From positions 744,001 through 808,000 of the forward strand of contig CAVRXS010000005.1 of the NCBI GenBank assembly GCA_963725275.1: a DNA stretch of 64,000 nucleotides. Direction: 5' to 3'. The translations under genes were made by a program, and so were the position numbers. This document shows positions 1 through 9,651 of the stretch, one piece after another; position 1 is the stretch's first letter, and every line of letters starts with the position of its first letter. Source of the stretch: Bog-756 sp963725275 (GTDB lineage Bacteria > Actinomycetota > Acidimicrobiia > Acidimicrobiales > RAAP-2). The notes beneath the pieces were generated by a model. It did not search any database, was not told the origin of the DNA, and saw nothing but the letters and a program-made list of their open reading frames with translations.

Positions 1-35
1 GCTTCTCGACCAGATTGCCCGTCACAGGGCCCATG

Positions 36-239
36 TCACCGCTTGAACCCGAGTCCGACGGCACGCACGGCCTTGTTGATCTGACGGTTCCCCTCTCGGT
101 AGATCGCCCGCCGGGCCTGTCTCTGTGCTGCTCCTTCGAGCCCACCGGCGAGACCCCCACGCTGATACCCGTGCTCCACGGCCTCGACGTTGCCGAGGTC
201 GCGGGCGAACCGGTAGAGCTGCGATCGTGTCGTGCTCAT
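36..239 (-). CDS. Small basic hypothetical protein
   Basis: This 67-residue, Arg-rich protein begins MSTTRSQLYRFARDLGNVEA and ends in a basic tail. The ATG start is chosen because it overlaps the stop of the upstream gene by four bases (ATGA), which implies translational coupling. A longer in-frame extension would run far into that gene. No enzymatic motif, signal peptide or membrane segment is visible. Small basic proteins of this general look occur near mobile or accessory genes in actinobacteria, but I cannot assign a family. The partner is acidic, so a complex between the two is possible; that is inference only. Confidence 0.55.
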   Translation of the reverse strand: MSTTRSQLYRFARDLGNVEAVEHGYQRGGLAGGLEGAAQRQARRAIYREGNRQINKAVRAVGLGFKR

Positions 240-505
240 GCGTCGACGACCTCCTTCGTCCGGCGGTCGGCCAGGACTACCCGCTCGACGATGGACCGCA
301 GGACCGCAGGGTCGGTAGTCGCCTCCATCTCGGCGAGTTCCCCCGATGGTACGGGCGCGCAACCGAGTCCCTCGTCGTCATAGGTGCAGCGCCAGGCGAG
401 CCACGCTTCCCCGTCGGGATCCTCGTCGTTCTCTTCGATCGCGTTGATGAGCGCGATGACGTCGATCTCACCGTCCACCGTCACGTCGTACTCGATGAAC
501 AACAC
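236..505 (-). CDS. Small acidic hypothetical protein
   Basis: An 89-residue acidic protein rich in Asp and Glu, with beta-like segments (FIEYDVTVDGEIDVIALI) near the N-terminus and a probable helix at the C-terminus (AVLRSIVERVVLADRRTKEV). It is the first gene of a two-gene unit; its TGA overlaps the ATG of the basic 67-residue gene downstream. No known domain is recognised. Amino-acid use is typical of a real actinobacterial protein and the opposite strand has no better candidate. Function unknown. Confidence 0.55.
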   Translation of the reverse strand: MLFIEYDVTVDGEIDVIALINAIEENDEDPDGEAWLAWRCTYDDEGLGCAPVPSGELAEMEATTDPAVLRSIVERVVLADRRTKEVVDA

Positions 506-700
506 GCCACACCTCTCCGACAGTCCGCCATGTGCCCGAAGACCGTCGATTACACCTTATGCCCACGGGACAAGCTGTGCCCGCCGTGCCGCACCGTCCG
601 CGCGGAGATCCAGCCGTGCCGCCACGGTCAGCCCGTGGCTTGTGTGGTCCGCACTCCCTAGAGTGAGGACGGAACGAATGATCGGAGAACCGGAGCACTG

Positions 701-1366
701 ATGACGGAGCGCTGGAAGCAGGTCGACGACTATCTGATGGAGCGCGTGGTCAAGGATGACGCCGCTCTCACAAAAGCGGTCGAACGGGCCGGCGAGGAGG
801 GGCTGCCCCCGATTCAGGTCTCGGGTCCCCAGGGCAAGCTGCTGGAGCTGCTGGTCGTGATGATGGGTGCCCACAGGGTGCTCGAGGTCGGCACGCTCGC
901 CGGCTACTCGACCATCCGCCTCGCTCGCGGCGTCGGAGCCGGCGGCGCCGTCGTCACCCTCGAGCTGGACCCCCACCACGCCAGCGTGGCCAGGGAGAAT
1001 CTCGAGCGTGCCGGGCTATCGAATCGGGTGGAATTGCGGGAGGGCCGGGCGATCGATTCGCTGGACGACCTGATCGTCGAGAACGTGGAGCCCTTCGACT
1101 TCTTCTTCATCGACGCCGACAAGTCCTCAAACCCGACCTATCTCGAGCGCGCTGTCACACTGAGTAGACCGGGGTCGGTCATCGTCGTCGACAACGTCGT
1201 GCGGGACGGCAGGATCCTGGATGAGGGGAGTGACAGCGCTGACGTCGTCGGTACCCGGGCGCTCTTCGACCTGATCCACGAACACCCACGGCTCGAGGCC
1301 ACTGCCATCCAAATGGTGGGGAGCAAGGGCTACGACGGCTTTGCCCTGGCGATGGTGGGACCCTGA
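701..1366 (+). CDS. SAM-dependent O-methyltransferase (class I, catechol/caffeoyl-CoA type)
   Basis: 221 residues, the usual length of the O-methyltransferase family 3. The SAM-binding glycine motif reads VLEVGTLAGYST (about residues 59-70), and the acidic metal-binding region FIDADK follows near residue 130. The later VVDNVVRDG segment also matches this family, in which a divalent cation helps position an ortho-diphenol-like substrate. Methyl transfer from SAM to a small hydroxylated aromatic or polyketide substrate is the expected reaction. The start has a GGAG sequence about 10 bases upstream. The gene stands alone between a minus-strand pair and two lipoprotein genes, so the substrate cannot be inferred. 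Confidence 0.9.
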   Translation: MTERWKQVDDYLMERVVKDDAALTKAVERAGEEGLPPIQVSGPQGKLLELLVVMMGAHRVLEVGTLAGYSTIRLARGVGAGGAVVTLELDPHHASVARENLERAGLSNRVELREGRAIDSLDDLIVENVEPFDFFFIDADKSSNPTYLERAVTLSRPGSVIVVDNVVRDGRILDEGSDSADVVGTRALFDLIHEHPRLEATAIQMVGSKGYDGFALAMVGP

Positions 1367-1442
1367 ACCAGCGGGGAGATCCGAATCGGTGGCCGCCGAC
1401 TCGAATCCGATTCCAGGTTCTGCACCGCGATCCCATCTAGTA

Positions 1443-1456
1443 TGACGCCGGCGTCA
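1443..1456. promoter_or_regulatory. 14-bp perfect palindrome upstream of lipoprotein gene
   Basis: TGACGCCGGCGTCA is a perfect palindrome about 35 bases before the start of the lipoprotein at 1491. The preceding TAGTAT (1438-1443) resembles a -10 element, so the palindrome would lie around the transcription start. It could be a repressor operator, but short GC palindromes also arise by chance in this genome. Confidence 0.25.
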
Positions 1457-1490
1457 GCTGCGGGGTAGCGCGACAGAAAGCTGGGGGAGA

Positions 1491-2849
1491 ATGCGGCTCA
1501 AGGGGAGTCTCGTATGGGTGATGGCTGCTGTGTGCTGCGGGAGCTTCCTGGCTGCGTGTTCGTCGGGATCGCCGGCAGCCACGACGCCAACCGGCGACAG
1601 TGTTCCGTTAGTTTCGGGCGGCGCGACAGGGAGGGCGACGTATCTGGTCTATTGGGACCAGAACGAGGAGGTGGACTTCTTGTCCATGCCCTCGGGGACC
1701 CAGGGACAACTGCTTCCCGCCTGGGACCTCAATGGCCAGGTCTGCATCCTGCCCGACGGCCGGTTCGTCGGAGGGTACGACCCCACGCTCCCCAACCAGG
1801 ACAACCTCGGTAGCGCGAAACCCTACAAGCAACCGGCTGACGGAGAGGAGCTCGACGAGCCCAACGGTTCGTTCAGCGGGGAGACGCTGTACGTTCCGGG
1901 CCCCTACAAGCTGCCGGGACAGCCCATCGGCGGTGATTCACCGCCCAGCGCCAACGGCGTGTTCAACAACAACCAGACCTATACCGGGTGCGCGATCGAC
2001 AAGTCCGGCAATGTGTTCGCGAACGACATCGCCACTGCACAGGGCACGTACCCCCCACCGAGCAGCGGACGATTGGTCGAGTGGTTTGCGCCCAGTTACA
2101 CGGCCTCGTGCATCGTCTACGGTCCGACCACTGGGGGAGTGGGGGCGCACCACACCGACGGAACAGGCGGGTTGGCCCAGCCCGGGATGATGGCTCTGGC
2201 TGACAACGGCGATCTGCTGGTCCCCAACGTGGGCACATCGAGCGTGCTCCGCTTCGCCGCATCGTCGATGCCAACCGGCGCCTCGGAATGCCCAGGCGGC
2301 GTCTACCCCCGCAGCAAGGTGCACCTGACGGATTTCGTCAAGAACGTGTCCTTTCCTGCTGGTGTCACCAAGGACCCGACGTGTGACTGCTTCGCCGTCA
2401 GCAGCTATATCGGTGATCCTGGCATCACCTGGTACACCGGTAGCGGGCAACCCGCACCTGGTCGTGGCACGGTACCGGGGACGACGATTGCGGACCTCGG
2501 CAAGAGTCCCAGCCAGTACAACCCGTTCGGAATGGCGTTTGCTCCGGACGGCACGCTGTACTTCATCGACATCCACATCGCCTGTTCAGGGACGCTCACC
2601 GGCTGTGGTCCGGCCAGTTACGGGGGTCGGGTGATGAGGGTGACGTTCACCAACGGGCAGCCGGCGACTCCGGTCGCCGTCGCGACGGGGTTCGACTTCC
2701 CGACCAGTGTGACGGTGTGCGTTCCGGCTACCCATGCGTGCCCGTATCCCACAGGAAAGATCGTTGCGCCCTTGTCGGGACCGTCCGAGAACCCCGCACC
2801 TGACGCGGGGCCCAAATCCGATGCTCCAGCCAAAGCTGGTTTCGGATAA
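1491..2849 (+). CDS. Secreted lipoprotein with SMP-30/NHL-like beta-propeller
   Basis: 452 residues. A lipoprotein signal peptide ends at the lipobox LAAC (Cys23), so the protein should be anchored outside the membrane. The body contains blade-like repeats such as GMAFAPDGTLYFIDIH and GMMALADNGDLLVPNVG, typical of SMP-30/gluconolactonase and NHL-type propellers. Several Cys pairs suggest disulfides. The C-terminal ~30 residues are Pro/Ala-rich and probably disordered. No catalytic residues can be assigned, so enzyme versus binding protein is open. It lies 35 bases upstream of a second propeller lipoprotein and is probably cotranscribed with it. Confidence 0.75.
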   Translation: MRLKGSLVWVMAAVCCGSFLAACSSGSPAATTPTGDSVPLVSGGATGRATYLVYWDQNEEVDFLSMPSGTQGQLLPAWDLNGQVCILPDGRFVGGYDPTLPNQDNLGSAKPYKQPADGEELDEPNGSFSGETLYVPGPYKLPGQPIGGDSPPSANGVFNNNQTYTGCAIDKSGNVFANDIATAQGTYPPPSSGRLVEWFAPSYTASCIVYGPTTGGVGAHHTDGTGGLAQPGMMALADNGDLLVPNVGTSSVLRFAASSMPTGASECPGGVYPRSKVHLTDFVKNVSFPAGVTKDPTCDCFAVSSYIGDPGITWYTGSGQPAPGRGTVPGTTIADLGKSPSQYNPFGMAFAPDGTLYFIDIHIACSGTLTGCGPASYGGRVMRVTFTNGQPATPVAVATGFDFPTSVTVCVPATHACPYPTGKIVAPLSGPSENPAPDAGPKSDAPAKAGFG

Positions 2850-2884
2850 CCCTGAACGTGAGGACCAGGAAAGGATCGGTGCCG

Positions 2885-4438
2885 ATGACCCGGCAGCGCC
2901 ATCTCCGCATCTGGCGGGTGCTGTCGATGGGTGCGATCGTCGCCGTGCTGGCCGCGGGATGCGCGTCGACATCCCCGACCGCCAAAGTGGTGAGCACAGG
3001 TCCCAGCGCGCCGAGCCCATGGGACTGGCCGACGTACGGTCACGATGCCCAGCACACGTTCCATGGTCGGACCACACTGACCGAGGCGACGGTGAAGACA
3101 TTGAAGATGGCGTGGTACTTTCCCACCACCGATGCGGTGACTGCTACACCGACAGTGGTGGACGGGACAGTGTACGTCGGGTCATGGGACGACTACTTCT
3201 ACGCTCTCGACCTCGACACGGGGAAGGTGCGCTGGAAGTACCGCCTGAGTGCCCAGAACGGCGTGACCCCGTACCCTGGGCAGAACCCACGCGACAGCAC
3301 GTCCGACGGGGGGCTCGTGACCTCCTCAGCCTGGTACGAACCCGCCGAAAGCGGCCGTCCTGCCCTCGTGATCTTCGGCGGCGGCTATACGTTGTACGCG
3401 CTTGTCGCGGCGACGGGGGCTGTCTACTGGCGACATAACTACACCGGTCGCTTCAACCAACCGCTCGATCCCAACACGGACAACACCCGCATCTTCTCCT
3501 CGCCGGTGGTGGCCGACGGGCTCGTGCTCTTCGGAGTGGACACGGATGGCCAGTCGAATTCGCGCGGGTACATCGCAGGGGCGAGCATCGATTCTGGTGA
3601 TCCCGCGTGGGAGTTCCAGACAGACGCTGACGCTGCTGGTCACGTGATGAACGATGGGTGCGGAAGTGTATGGTCGTCAGGCACGGTGCTGCCACAACTC
3701 GGCTATGTCGTGTTCGGTACGGCTGACTGCGATTTCACGAACAGCGATGCTCTGTCCGACGCGATCCTTGCCCTCCATATCAACGACGGCCATCTAGCGT
3801 GGGTGTACCATCCGCACATCAGCGACCTCGCCTGTGACTGGGACTTTGGAGCTTCGGTCAACGCAGGAATCACAGCCGGAGGGAGGGCTACGTTCGTCGG
3901 AGCGGGTAGCAAGGACGGGACCTACTACTCACTGACCCCGGCGACCGGCCATCTTCGATGGGCCACCAATGTCGTCTTCGGAGGCTTCTCAGGCGGGTTC
4001 ATTGCCACGACCGCCTTCGACGGCCAGCGGATCTACGGGACCACCGCCATCGGTGACTTCGGCCGCTTCGAGAAAGATACTCAGGTCCTGTGTGACCCCT
4101 CCAATCCCCGCGACACCCCCACGCAGGAACCGACCGTGCACAGCTTCGATGCCGCCTCCGGGGCAGTCGCTTGGCAGGCCGGCGCGCCAGCGTCGTTTGC
4201 TGCCACCACGGTCGCCGGGGGGATGACCTTCAACGGGCCGGCCAATGGGACGGCCATCGCGGTCCGTGATGCCACAACCGGTCAGCTGGTCGATTCGGTT
4301 GCCGTTCCCGGACCTACCTGGTCCGGCGTGGTCACTGTCGGCGACGCGCTCGTGACGGGTCTCGGGTCCTCGTACGTCTCCCAACCGGCAGGAGTCGTTG
4401 TGCTCACTCCGGGAGGAACCCGGCCGACCGAACCATGA
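2885..4438 (+). CDS. Secreted lipoprotein with PQQ-type beta-propeller
   Basis: About 517 residues. The chosen ATG has AGGAAAGGA nine bases upstream; a GTG at 2858 is an alternative. The signal peptide ends in LAAGC (Cys26). Repeats of the PQQ/quinoprotein kind follow: WPTYGHDAQHTFHGRT near the N-terminus, then VYVGSWDDYFYALDLDTG and similar blades ending in RW or AWQ. These resemble outer-surface PQQ-like propellers such as BamB and alcohol dehydrogenase domains, but heme-binding and quinoprotein catalytic residues are not obvious. It probably acts as a surface scaffold or binding protein with the propeller lipoprotein just upstream. Confidence 0.8.
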   Translation: MTRQRHLRIWRVLSMGAIVAVLAAGCASTSPTAKVVSTGPSAPSPWDWPTYGHDAQHTFHGRTTLTEATVKTLKMAWYFPTTDAVTATPTVVDGTVYVGSWDDYFYALDLDTGKVRWKYRLSAQNGVTPYPGQNPRDSTSDGGLVTSSAWYEPAESGRPALVIFGGGYTLYALVAATGAVYWRHNYTGRFNQPLDPNTDNTRIFSSPVVADGLVLFGVDTDGQSNSRGYIAGASIDSGDPAWEFQTDADAAGHVMNDGCGSVWSSGTVLPQLGYVVFGTADCDFTNSDALSDAILALHINDGHLAWVYHPHISDLACDWDFGASVNAGITAGGRATFVGAGSKDGTYYSLTPATGHLRWATNVVFGGFSGGFIATTAFDGQRIYGTTAIGDFGRFEKDTQVLCDPSNPRDTPTQEPTVHSFDAASGAVAWQAGAPASFAATTVAGGMTFNGPANGTAIAVRDATTGQLVDSVAVPGPTWSGVVTVGDALVTGLGSSYVSQPAGVVVLTPGGTRPTEP

Positions 4439-4495
4439 GGCCCCGGCAGGTCGTCCCATGGAGAAGCCACGAGCGATCGAGGACGGACAGCAGGG

Positions 4496-5749
4496 TCACG
4501 CCAGGCGCACCGGCAGCTCCCGCATCGCAAGCAGAATCGGATTGTAGATACCGAGCCAGCTGTACGAAGGTGGACCGAGCACCTCGATCTCCCGAGTCCG
4601 GGCGAACAGCTCCTCCAACAGGATGATCATCTCGCGCCTGGCGAGGTTGGCACCCAGGCAGAAGTGGGCTCCGCTGCCGCCGAACGCAACGTGCGGGTTC
4701 GGGGACCGGCGGATGTCGAAGCGGAATGGATCGGCGAACACCTCCTCATCGCGGTTGGCCGACGGATACCACATCGTCACGCGGTCTCCCTCGGCGATCT
4801 GCACACCCCGGATCTCAGTGGAGCGCGTGGTCCGCCGGGCGAAGTACGAAACCGGGGAGGACCAGCGCAGGATCTCTTCAACGGCGGCCGGGATTGCCGC
4901 TGGCTCGTGACGCAGCGCTTCGAGTTGATCGTGTGTGTCGAGCAGGGCCAGTAAGCCGCCGGAGAGCGCATTACGGGTGGTCTCGCTGCCGGCGACGGTG
5001 AGCAGGAGGAAGAACAGATCCAGCTCGATCTCCTTCAGCGCCGTTCGGTTTCCCTCATCGTCCTCGATCTCGACCGTCGAGAGGATCGTCCACACATCGT
5101 CCTTCGGATCTGACCGTTTCGCCTGCCCGAGGGACTGGGCATATTCGAACATCTGGATCTGGAGTTGCCACTGCTCCTCCAGCGTGAGGGGATGGTCGGC
5201 GTCCCCCGCCTGGAGGAAATCGGTGGTCAGTGTGAACAGCCATTCGCGGTCCTCGAGTGGGATCCCGACGATGTCCGCGATCACGTGCATGGGCAGCTGG
5301 TAGGCGACCTCCCGCACGAAGTCGCAGGTCCCGAGCTCCAACGCCCTGTCGATGATCGACGCGGCCCATCTCCGGGTGTTCTCGTCGAGCTGGCGAACCA
5401 TGCGCGGGGTGAACCCCGCGTTGATCAGTCGCCGCTGCCGGACGTGATCGCGCCCGTCCATGCTCACCAGCATGTTCCCGCGAATCTCGGGCTGGTTGCT
5501 CAGACTGGGCCCGTCGTACGAGCTGAAGAGCTCGGGTTCGCGGCTGACCGCTTGCACGTCCTCATGGCGGGAGAGGACCCAGAAGCCAGCATCATGACGC
5601 CCGGGGAAGTCCTCGGAAAACGGCTGCCATCGGACCGGTGCTTCCCGACGTAGGACGGTGAAGATCTCGTGGGGGAATCCACGCTGGTAGATGTCCGCAT
5701 CGGTCAGGTCGATCTCGATATGTTCACGATCAGCCACGATCTCAGCCAT
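4496..5749 (-). CDS. Cytochrome P450 (CYP124/125/142-like)
   Basis: 417 residues, a complete bacterial class I P450. The I-helix motif AGSETT (253-258) contains the acid-alcohol pair, ExxR is E292-R295, and the heme loop FGGSGAHFCLGANLA carries Cys364. The heme loop and the N-terminal region resemble mycobacterial-type sterol/lipid hydroxylases of the CYP124/125/142 group. It should insert one oxygen atom into a lipid or terpenoid-like substrate using electrons from a ferredoxin partner. No ferredoxin is encoded nearby. It is the last gene of a minus-strand series (methyltransferase, DapB-like, SDR, P450), 87 bases after the SDR, so all four may act in one catabolic or tailoring pathway. Confidence 0.92.
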   Translation of the reverse strand: MAEIVADREHIEIDLTDADIYQRGFPHEIFTVLRREAPVRWQPFSEDFPGRHDAGFWVLSRHEDVQAVSREPELFSSYDGPSLSNQPEIRGNMLVSMDGRDHVRQRRLINAGFTPRMVRQLDENTRRWAASIIDRALELGTCDFVREVAYQLPMHVIADIVGIPLEDREWLFTLTTDFLQAGDADHPLTLEEQWQLQIQMFEYAQSLGQAKRSDPKDDVWTILSTVEIEDDEGNRTALKEIELDLFFLLLTVAGSETTRNALSGGLLALLDTHDQLEALRHEPAAIPAAVEEILRWSSPVSYFARRTTRSTEIRGVQIAEGDRVTMWYPSANRDEEVFADPFRFDIRRSPNPHVAFGGSGAHFCLGANLARREMIILLEELFARTREIEVLGPPSYSWLGIYNPILLAMRELPVRLA

Positions 5750-5836
5750 CGGCGGCGGTCCTCGTGCAGCGGGTAGTCGACCCTCAGATCCTGCCAGAAA
5801 GCGGGGCGCCGTGTTGCAGCGACCCGGTGACCGGGT

Positions 5837-6661
5837 TCACGTCCGACGCAGGTCGTCCCGGGGCTCGGGCTCGAGCGGAGGAGGAGGGACCTGAATGGAC
5901 GGGGCTTCCGTGCCGCCGTCGACCTCGAAGACCTTCCCGGTCACCCACGACGAGGCGTCCGACGCGAGGTACAGGACGGCACATGCGATGTCCTCCGGTT
6001 CACCCGGTCGGTGCATCGGCGTCCCGGCAATGAACCGCTGACGCAGCTCGTCGTCTGTCAGCACGACGTCGAGCGACCGGGTCGCGACGCCTCCGACGTC
6101 GATGGCGTTGACCCGCACACGAGGCGCCAGCTCCGGAGCGATGTTTCTGGTCATCCGGTCCAGGGCCGCTTTGGCCGCTCCGTAGGCGACGAACATTGTT
6201 TGGGTCATGCTGGCCGACCGCGACGAGATGTTGACGACGGCGCCGCGGCCGGCCGTGTCGACCATCTGTCGAGCTGCCAACTTGGTCAGGGTCAGCGGGG
6301 CGGTGACGTTGAAGGCGAAGGTCCTGGCCATGAAGCCCTCGCTGGTGTCCATTGCAGACCGAGGCATCGCACCCCCTGCATTGTTGACGAGGATGTCCAG
6401 CCGACCCAACCGCTCGACCGCCGATGACACCAGATGCTCGCACGCCGAGGCGACCGTGACATCGGTCGGTACGACCACCGCCCGGCGACCGAGCCGCTCG
6501 ATATGGACGGCCACTTCGTCGAGATCGGATTCCGTACGTGCTGCCAGCACGACATCGGCTCCCGCCTCGGCCAGCCCGATCGCTATGCCGCGCCCGATCC
6601 CAAGCCCGGCTCCGGTCACGATAGCGACCCGGCCGTCGACGGCGAACCGGTCGAGGATCAT
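5837..6661 (-). CDS. SDR-family NAD(P)-dependent oxidoreductase
   Basis: 274 residues. The cofactor motif TGAGLGIG lies near residue 16, the NNAG motif follows near residue 92, and the active site is the Ser in ISSRSAS with YGAAK as Tyr-x-x-x-Lys. This is the classical short-chain dehydrogenase layout, oxidising or reducing a hydroxyl/keto group. The last ~25 residues are a proline-rich extension beyond the usual end, EVDGGT. The start overlaps the stop of the DapB-like gene by four bases, so the two are translationally coupled. Substrate unknown; the P450 downstream suggests a lipid or terpenoid. Confidence 0.9.
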   Translation of the reverse strand: MILDRFAVDGRVAIVTGAGLGIGRGIAIGLAEAGADVVLAARTESDLDEVAVHIERLGRRAVVVPTDVTVASACEHLVSSAVERLGRLDILVNNAGGAMPRSAMDTSEGFMARTFAFNVTAPLTLTKLAARQMVDTAGRGAVVNISSRSASMTQTMFVAYGAAKAALDRMTRNIAPELAPRVRVNAIDVGGVATRSLDVVLTDDELRQRFIAGTPMHRPGEPEDIACAVLYLASDASSWVTGKVFEVDGGTEAPSIQVPPPPLEPEPRDDLRRT

Positions 6662-7776
6662 GGGTGCGCCCCGGCACCTGGCGGACCATTGGTGCCACCT
6701 TCGACCGCGCGCATCGTCCGGTTGAGATCGCGGGCCGCCCGCCCCGCCACGAGCGGGAGGTCCAGATACGTCAGGAGTCCCGGCCGGGACCGACAGACAT
6801 AGGGAATGGCATTCACGCAGTGCATCGCGGTGGCCACCACGCCGGGATTCCGTAGCAGGCCCGCTTCTATGGTCTCGGGGTGCAGCTTCTTGAAGGTTGT
6901 GAGGCAGCTGGGATCACCGGTGATCTCCACCTCGAATCGCTCACCCTCCGGGCCGAATCGCCATCCGGGATCGAGGTGTTCCTGTCCCATGAGCCAATTC
7001 ACGGCGGCCGTGATCACCGGAACTCCATCTACCGTCGCCTCCCATCGGAAGCGTTGCGCGGCGACCGTGCCGGGCTGGATCGCGCCGATCGGCGATTCGA
7101 TGGGCGCCGTAGCGACCGCCGTCTCGTGGGTGGTCCGGAGGCCCGGATCGATGTCGAATCCCAACTCGTCGGCGACCATGAACACTGACTGGCGGAACCC
7201 TGCCCCCAGCGCATCGGCCATGACACTCGTGGCCGCCACCTCAGGGGTCGCGCCGAACAGCATCCAGTCGCGCACGACGTCGGGCGCGCCATACGTCCGG
7301 ATGTCCGAGAACTCCTCAGCCCGAACGTGGGTGATCGATCCCGAGAGGGCGGAGACCATGAGCGGGAACCGCTCGGTGATCCCGCCCGGATGGATCCCGG
7401 TGCCGTGGAGGGTGACGCCGGCAGCGGTAGCCACGGCGTCGACTCGGGCCCGCTCCTCCGGGGCTGGATAGAACCAACCCAGCGGAGTGACCACGTTCTT
7501 GCCCGACTCGAGAATGGCGGTCACCGTCGCCGGGTCCGCAATGAAGGGGCTGTAGAGCACGCAGTCGGCCTCGGTGTCGAGCAGGGCGTCCATGTCGCGG
7601 GTGGCCGTGACCCCGACTGGATCCAGGTCGACCAGCGTGCCGAGGTCGACCCCCTCCTTGCTTGCGCTGTGGACCCAGGCTCCCGCCAACTCGAGATCCG
7701 GGTGTGCGAGGACTCCTTGGATGGCCGCGCGGCCGACGCCTCCCGTGGCCCACTGGATCACTCGGTAGCCCATCAT
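6658..7776 (-). CDS. DapB-fold NAD(P)H-dependent dehydrogenase (diaminopentanoate dehydrogenase-like)
   Basis: 372 residues. The N-terminus reads YRVIQWATGGVGRAAIQGV, a dinucleotide-binding motif of the dihydrodipicolinate-reductase-like family. Many actinobacterial members are annotated as NAD(P)H-dependent amine dehydrogenases related to 2,4-diaminopentanoate dehydrogenase. The protein is much longer than true DapB and sits in a P450/SDR cluster, so lysine biosynthesis is unlikely. Its GHG-type catalytic region is suggested by LHGTGIHPGGITERFP. It overlaps both neighbours by four bases, giving a tight operon. The substrate is not predictable from sequence. Confidence 0.8.
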   Translation of the reverse strand: MMGYRVIQWATGGVGRAAIQGVLAHPDLELAGAWVHSASKEGVDLGTLVDLDPVGVTATRDMDALLDTEADCVLYSPFIADPATVTAILESGKNVVTPLGWFYPAPEERARVDAVATAAGVTLHGTGIHPGGITERFPLMVSALSGSITHVRAEEFSDIRTYGAPDVVRDWMLFGATPEVAATSVMADALGAGFRQSVFMVADELGFDIDPGLRTTHETAVATAPIESPIGAIQPGTVAAQRFRWEATVDGVPVITAAVNWLMGQEHLDPGWRFGPEGERFEVEITGDPSCLTTFKKLHPETIEAGLLRNPGVVATAMHCVNAIPYVCRSRPGLLTYLDLPLVAGRAARDLNRTMRAVEGGTNGPPGAGAHP

Positions 7777-8566
7777 GTTCTTCTCCTCTGACTCATGCCC
7801 TGTGTGCGGATGATCAACCTGAGCGATCCTGGGTAGTCTGCCGCCGTCCGAAATGCCCCATGCCTGTCGTCCCAGGTTCCATCGGCCAGAGCGCTACGAA
7901 GGGCTTCGACCGATCGTTCCTCGACATGGGAATCGACGAATCCCCACGCTGATTGCGACCGTCGAACCCCTTCATCGAGGAGCGCTTCGGGCCGGGCGAA
8001 GAGCGCTTCGGCGAACCCGTCAGCGCGGTCCGCCGGCAGAGGGATGTGCTGGACCGTGGCCTGTCCGCCGAGCAGCTCCAAGATCAACTCGATGGGAGGC
8101 ATGCGCCTGGATTCGTGCGCCATGAGCTCCGGTGCGTACTCCGCGAGCCAGAACTGCCGGAGCGAGTCGGGGTCGAAGGTCAAGATGATGACCGGCCCTC
8201 TGGTGAACCTGCGGATCTCGCTCAATCCGCCGCAGAGGTCTCTCCACTGGTGGATCGTCACCGATGCGAGCCCAGCGTCGAAGGTGTCGTCCGGGTAGGG
8301 AAGATTCTCTGCCACTGCATCGATGGCGGGTGCCAAGTGCCTTGGCCGCTGTGAACGCATCACAGCCGATGGCTCCACCGGAGTGACCTCGATGTCAACT
8401 GGCTCATAGGAGCCGTCACCGCGCCAACATTGATGACGGAGGTGGCGTTGCCGAGCGCCTGACGGACCAGGGCGGCTATCCGCGGATCAGGGCGCCGGAT
8501 CGTGGAGTACTGCTGGCCGAAGCGTTCGTAGTCGAAGTCCCCTGCTGGGTGCTTCCTCACGGCCAC
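7773..8566 (-). pseudogene. Class I SAM methyltransferase, split by a single-base frameshift
   Basis: The N-terminal part (FDYERFGQQYSTIRRPDPRI, then SVINVGA) is in one frame. The rest (GSYEPVDIEVTPVEPSAVM, then the FDAGLASVTIHQW region) is in the next frame. Joined, they give a normal ~264-residue methyltransferase with motif I NVGAGDGSYEP. The break falls at a GG run near 8419-8420, where one missing G would restore the frame. The start is probably a GTG at 8566 or 8560; the stop overlaps the DapB-like start by four bases. If the shift is real the SAM site is destroyed; if it is a sequencing indel the gene is intact and heads the operon. Confidence 0.8.
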
Positions 8567-8689
8567 ATCGTATTGTCGATGCGAGGACACGGCGGCGTCT
8601 GGGTGGGCATTCACCTTCCCCGACGGGCACCGACGTGTTCCTATGGCATCATCTTGTGGCTTCCGCCGATGAGGGGAGATGCGACCGAC

Positions 8690-9651
8690 GTGGCCAGTAT
8701 CCAACTGTGGTCCGACGAGATCGAGACGCTGCGGCCAGAGGCTCGGGCCGTGATTGACTCCAGCCGAGACGCACTCGCCCTGGGAGAACCTGCCCCCGAC
8801 GGGGCCACGCACGAGGAGATGATCACGGCGCTGCGGCGGTCGATGGACGCGGTAACGCTTCCCATGCCCGAGGCGGAGGTCCGCGAGATCAGCGGTGTTC
8901 CGTGTCGCATTTTCCGGCCGGCCGGACCGGTTCGTGCCGTCTACCTCCATTTCCACGGTGGGGGGATGGTCTCGGGCTCGCCTGCCATGATGGACATTCC
9001 CAACAGCATGCTCTCGAAGGAGTTCGGCGTCGCTGTGGTGTCCTCCGACTATCGAAAGGCCCCCGAACACCCGTGGCCTGCAGGTCCCGACGACGGGTTC
9101 GCAGTCGCCCGTTGGCTCCTTCAGCACTCGGAACAAGAGTTCGGGTGTTCGGCGATGCTCATCGGCGGCGAGTCGGCGGGTGCGTATATGACCGCAATCG
9201 TTGCGCTCCGCATCCGCGATGAGCTCCATGCGATCGACAGGGTGCAAGGGCTGAATCTGATCTTCGGCGTGTTCGACTGGGGCAGATCGCCGAGCCAGCG
9301 GGGGATTCGTGCACAGGATGGGTTTGATGTCTTGAGCCCTGAGGCAACAGCCCTCATCTCAGACTGTTTCCTGCCGGGTATGACAGACGACCAACGCCGC
9401 GCGCCCAGATCTCACCCGCATTCGCCGACCTGCACGAATTGCCGCCCTGTTTCGTGTCCGTCGGTACATGCGACCACCTACTCGACGATTCTCTTCTGTT
9501 TTCAAGCCGCGCGGCGGCAGCCGGTGTCGAGGTCGAGCTCTTTGTCGCACCAGAAATGCCACACGGATTCATCATGTTCGACTGTGGGATAACCAAACTG
9601 TGGTCCCAGCGACAGGCATCGTGGATCCGGGACCGCGTCACAGGACCATGA
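8690..9651 (+). pseudogene. Alpha/beta hydrolase of the HSL family, frameshifted
   Basis: The oxyanion-hole motif FHGGGMV and the nucleophile motif GGESAGAY place this in the hormone-sensitive-lipase (Est/Lip family IV) group. After GMTDDQRRAP the frame changes near 9401-9408, and the conserved C-terminus (SPAFADLHELPPCFVSVGTC, then LLDDSLLFSSRA and PEMPHGF) continues in the minus-one frame to 9651. The catalytic Asp (near GTCDHLLDD) and His (PHGF) are in that second piece. One missing base in the GC-rich stretch explains the break. The GTG start is chosen because GAGGGGAG lies about 11 bases upstream. It is divergent from the methyltransferase operon and may hydrolyse an ester in the same pathway. 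Confidence 0.8.
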
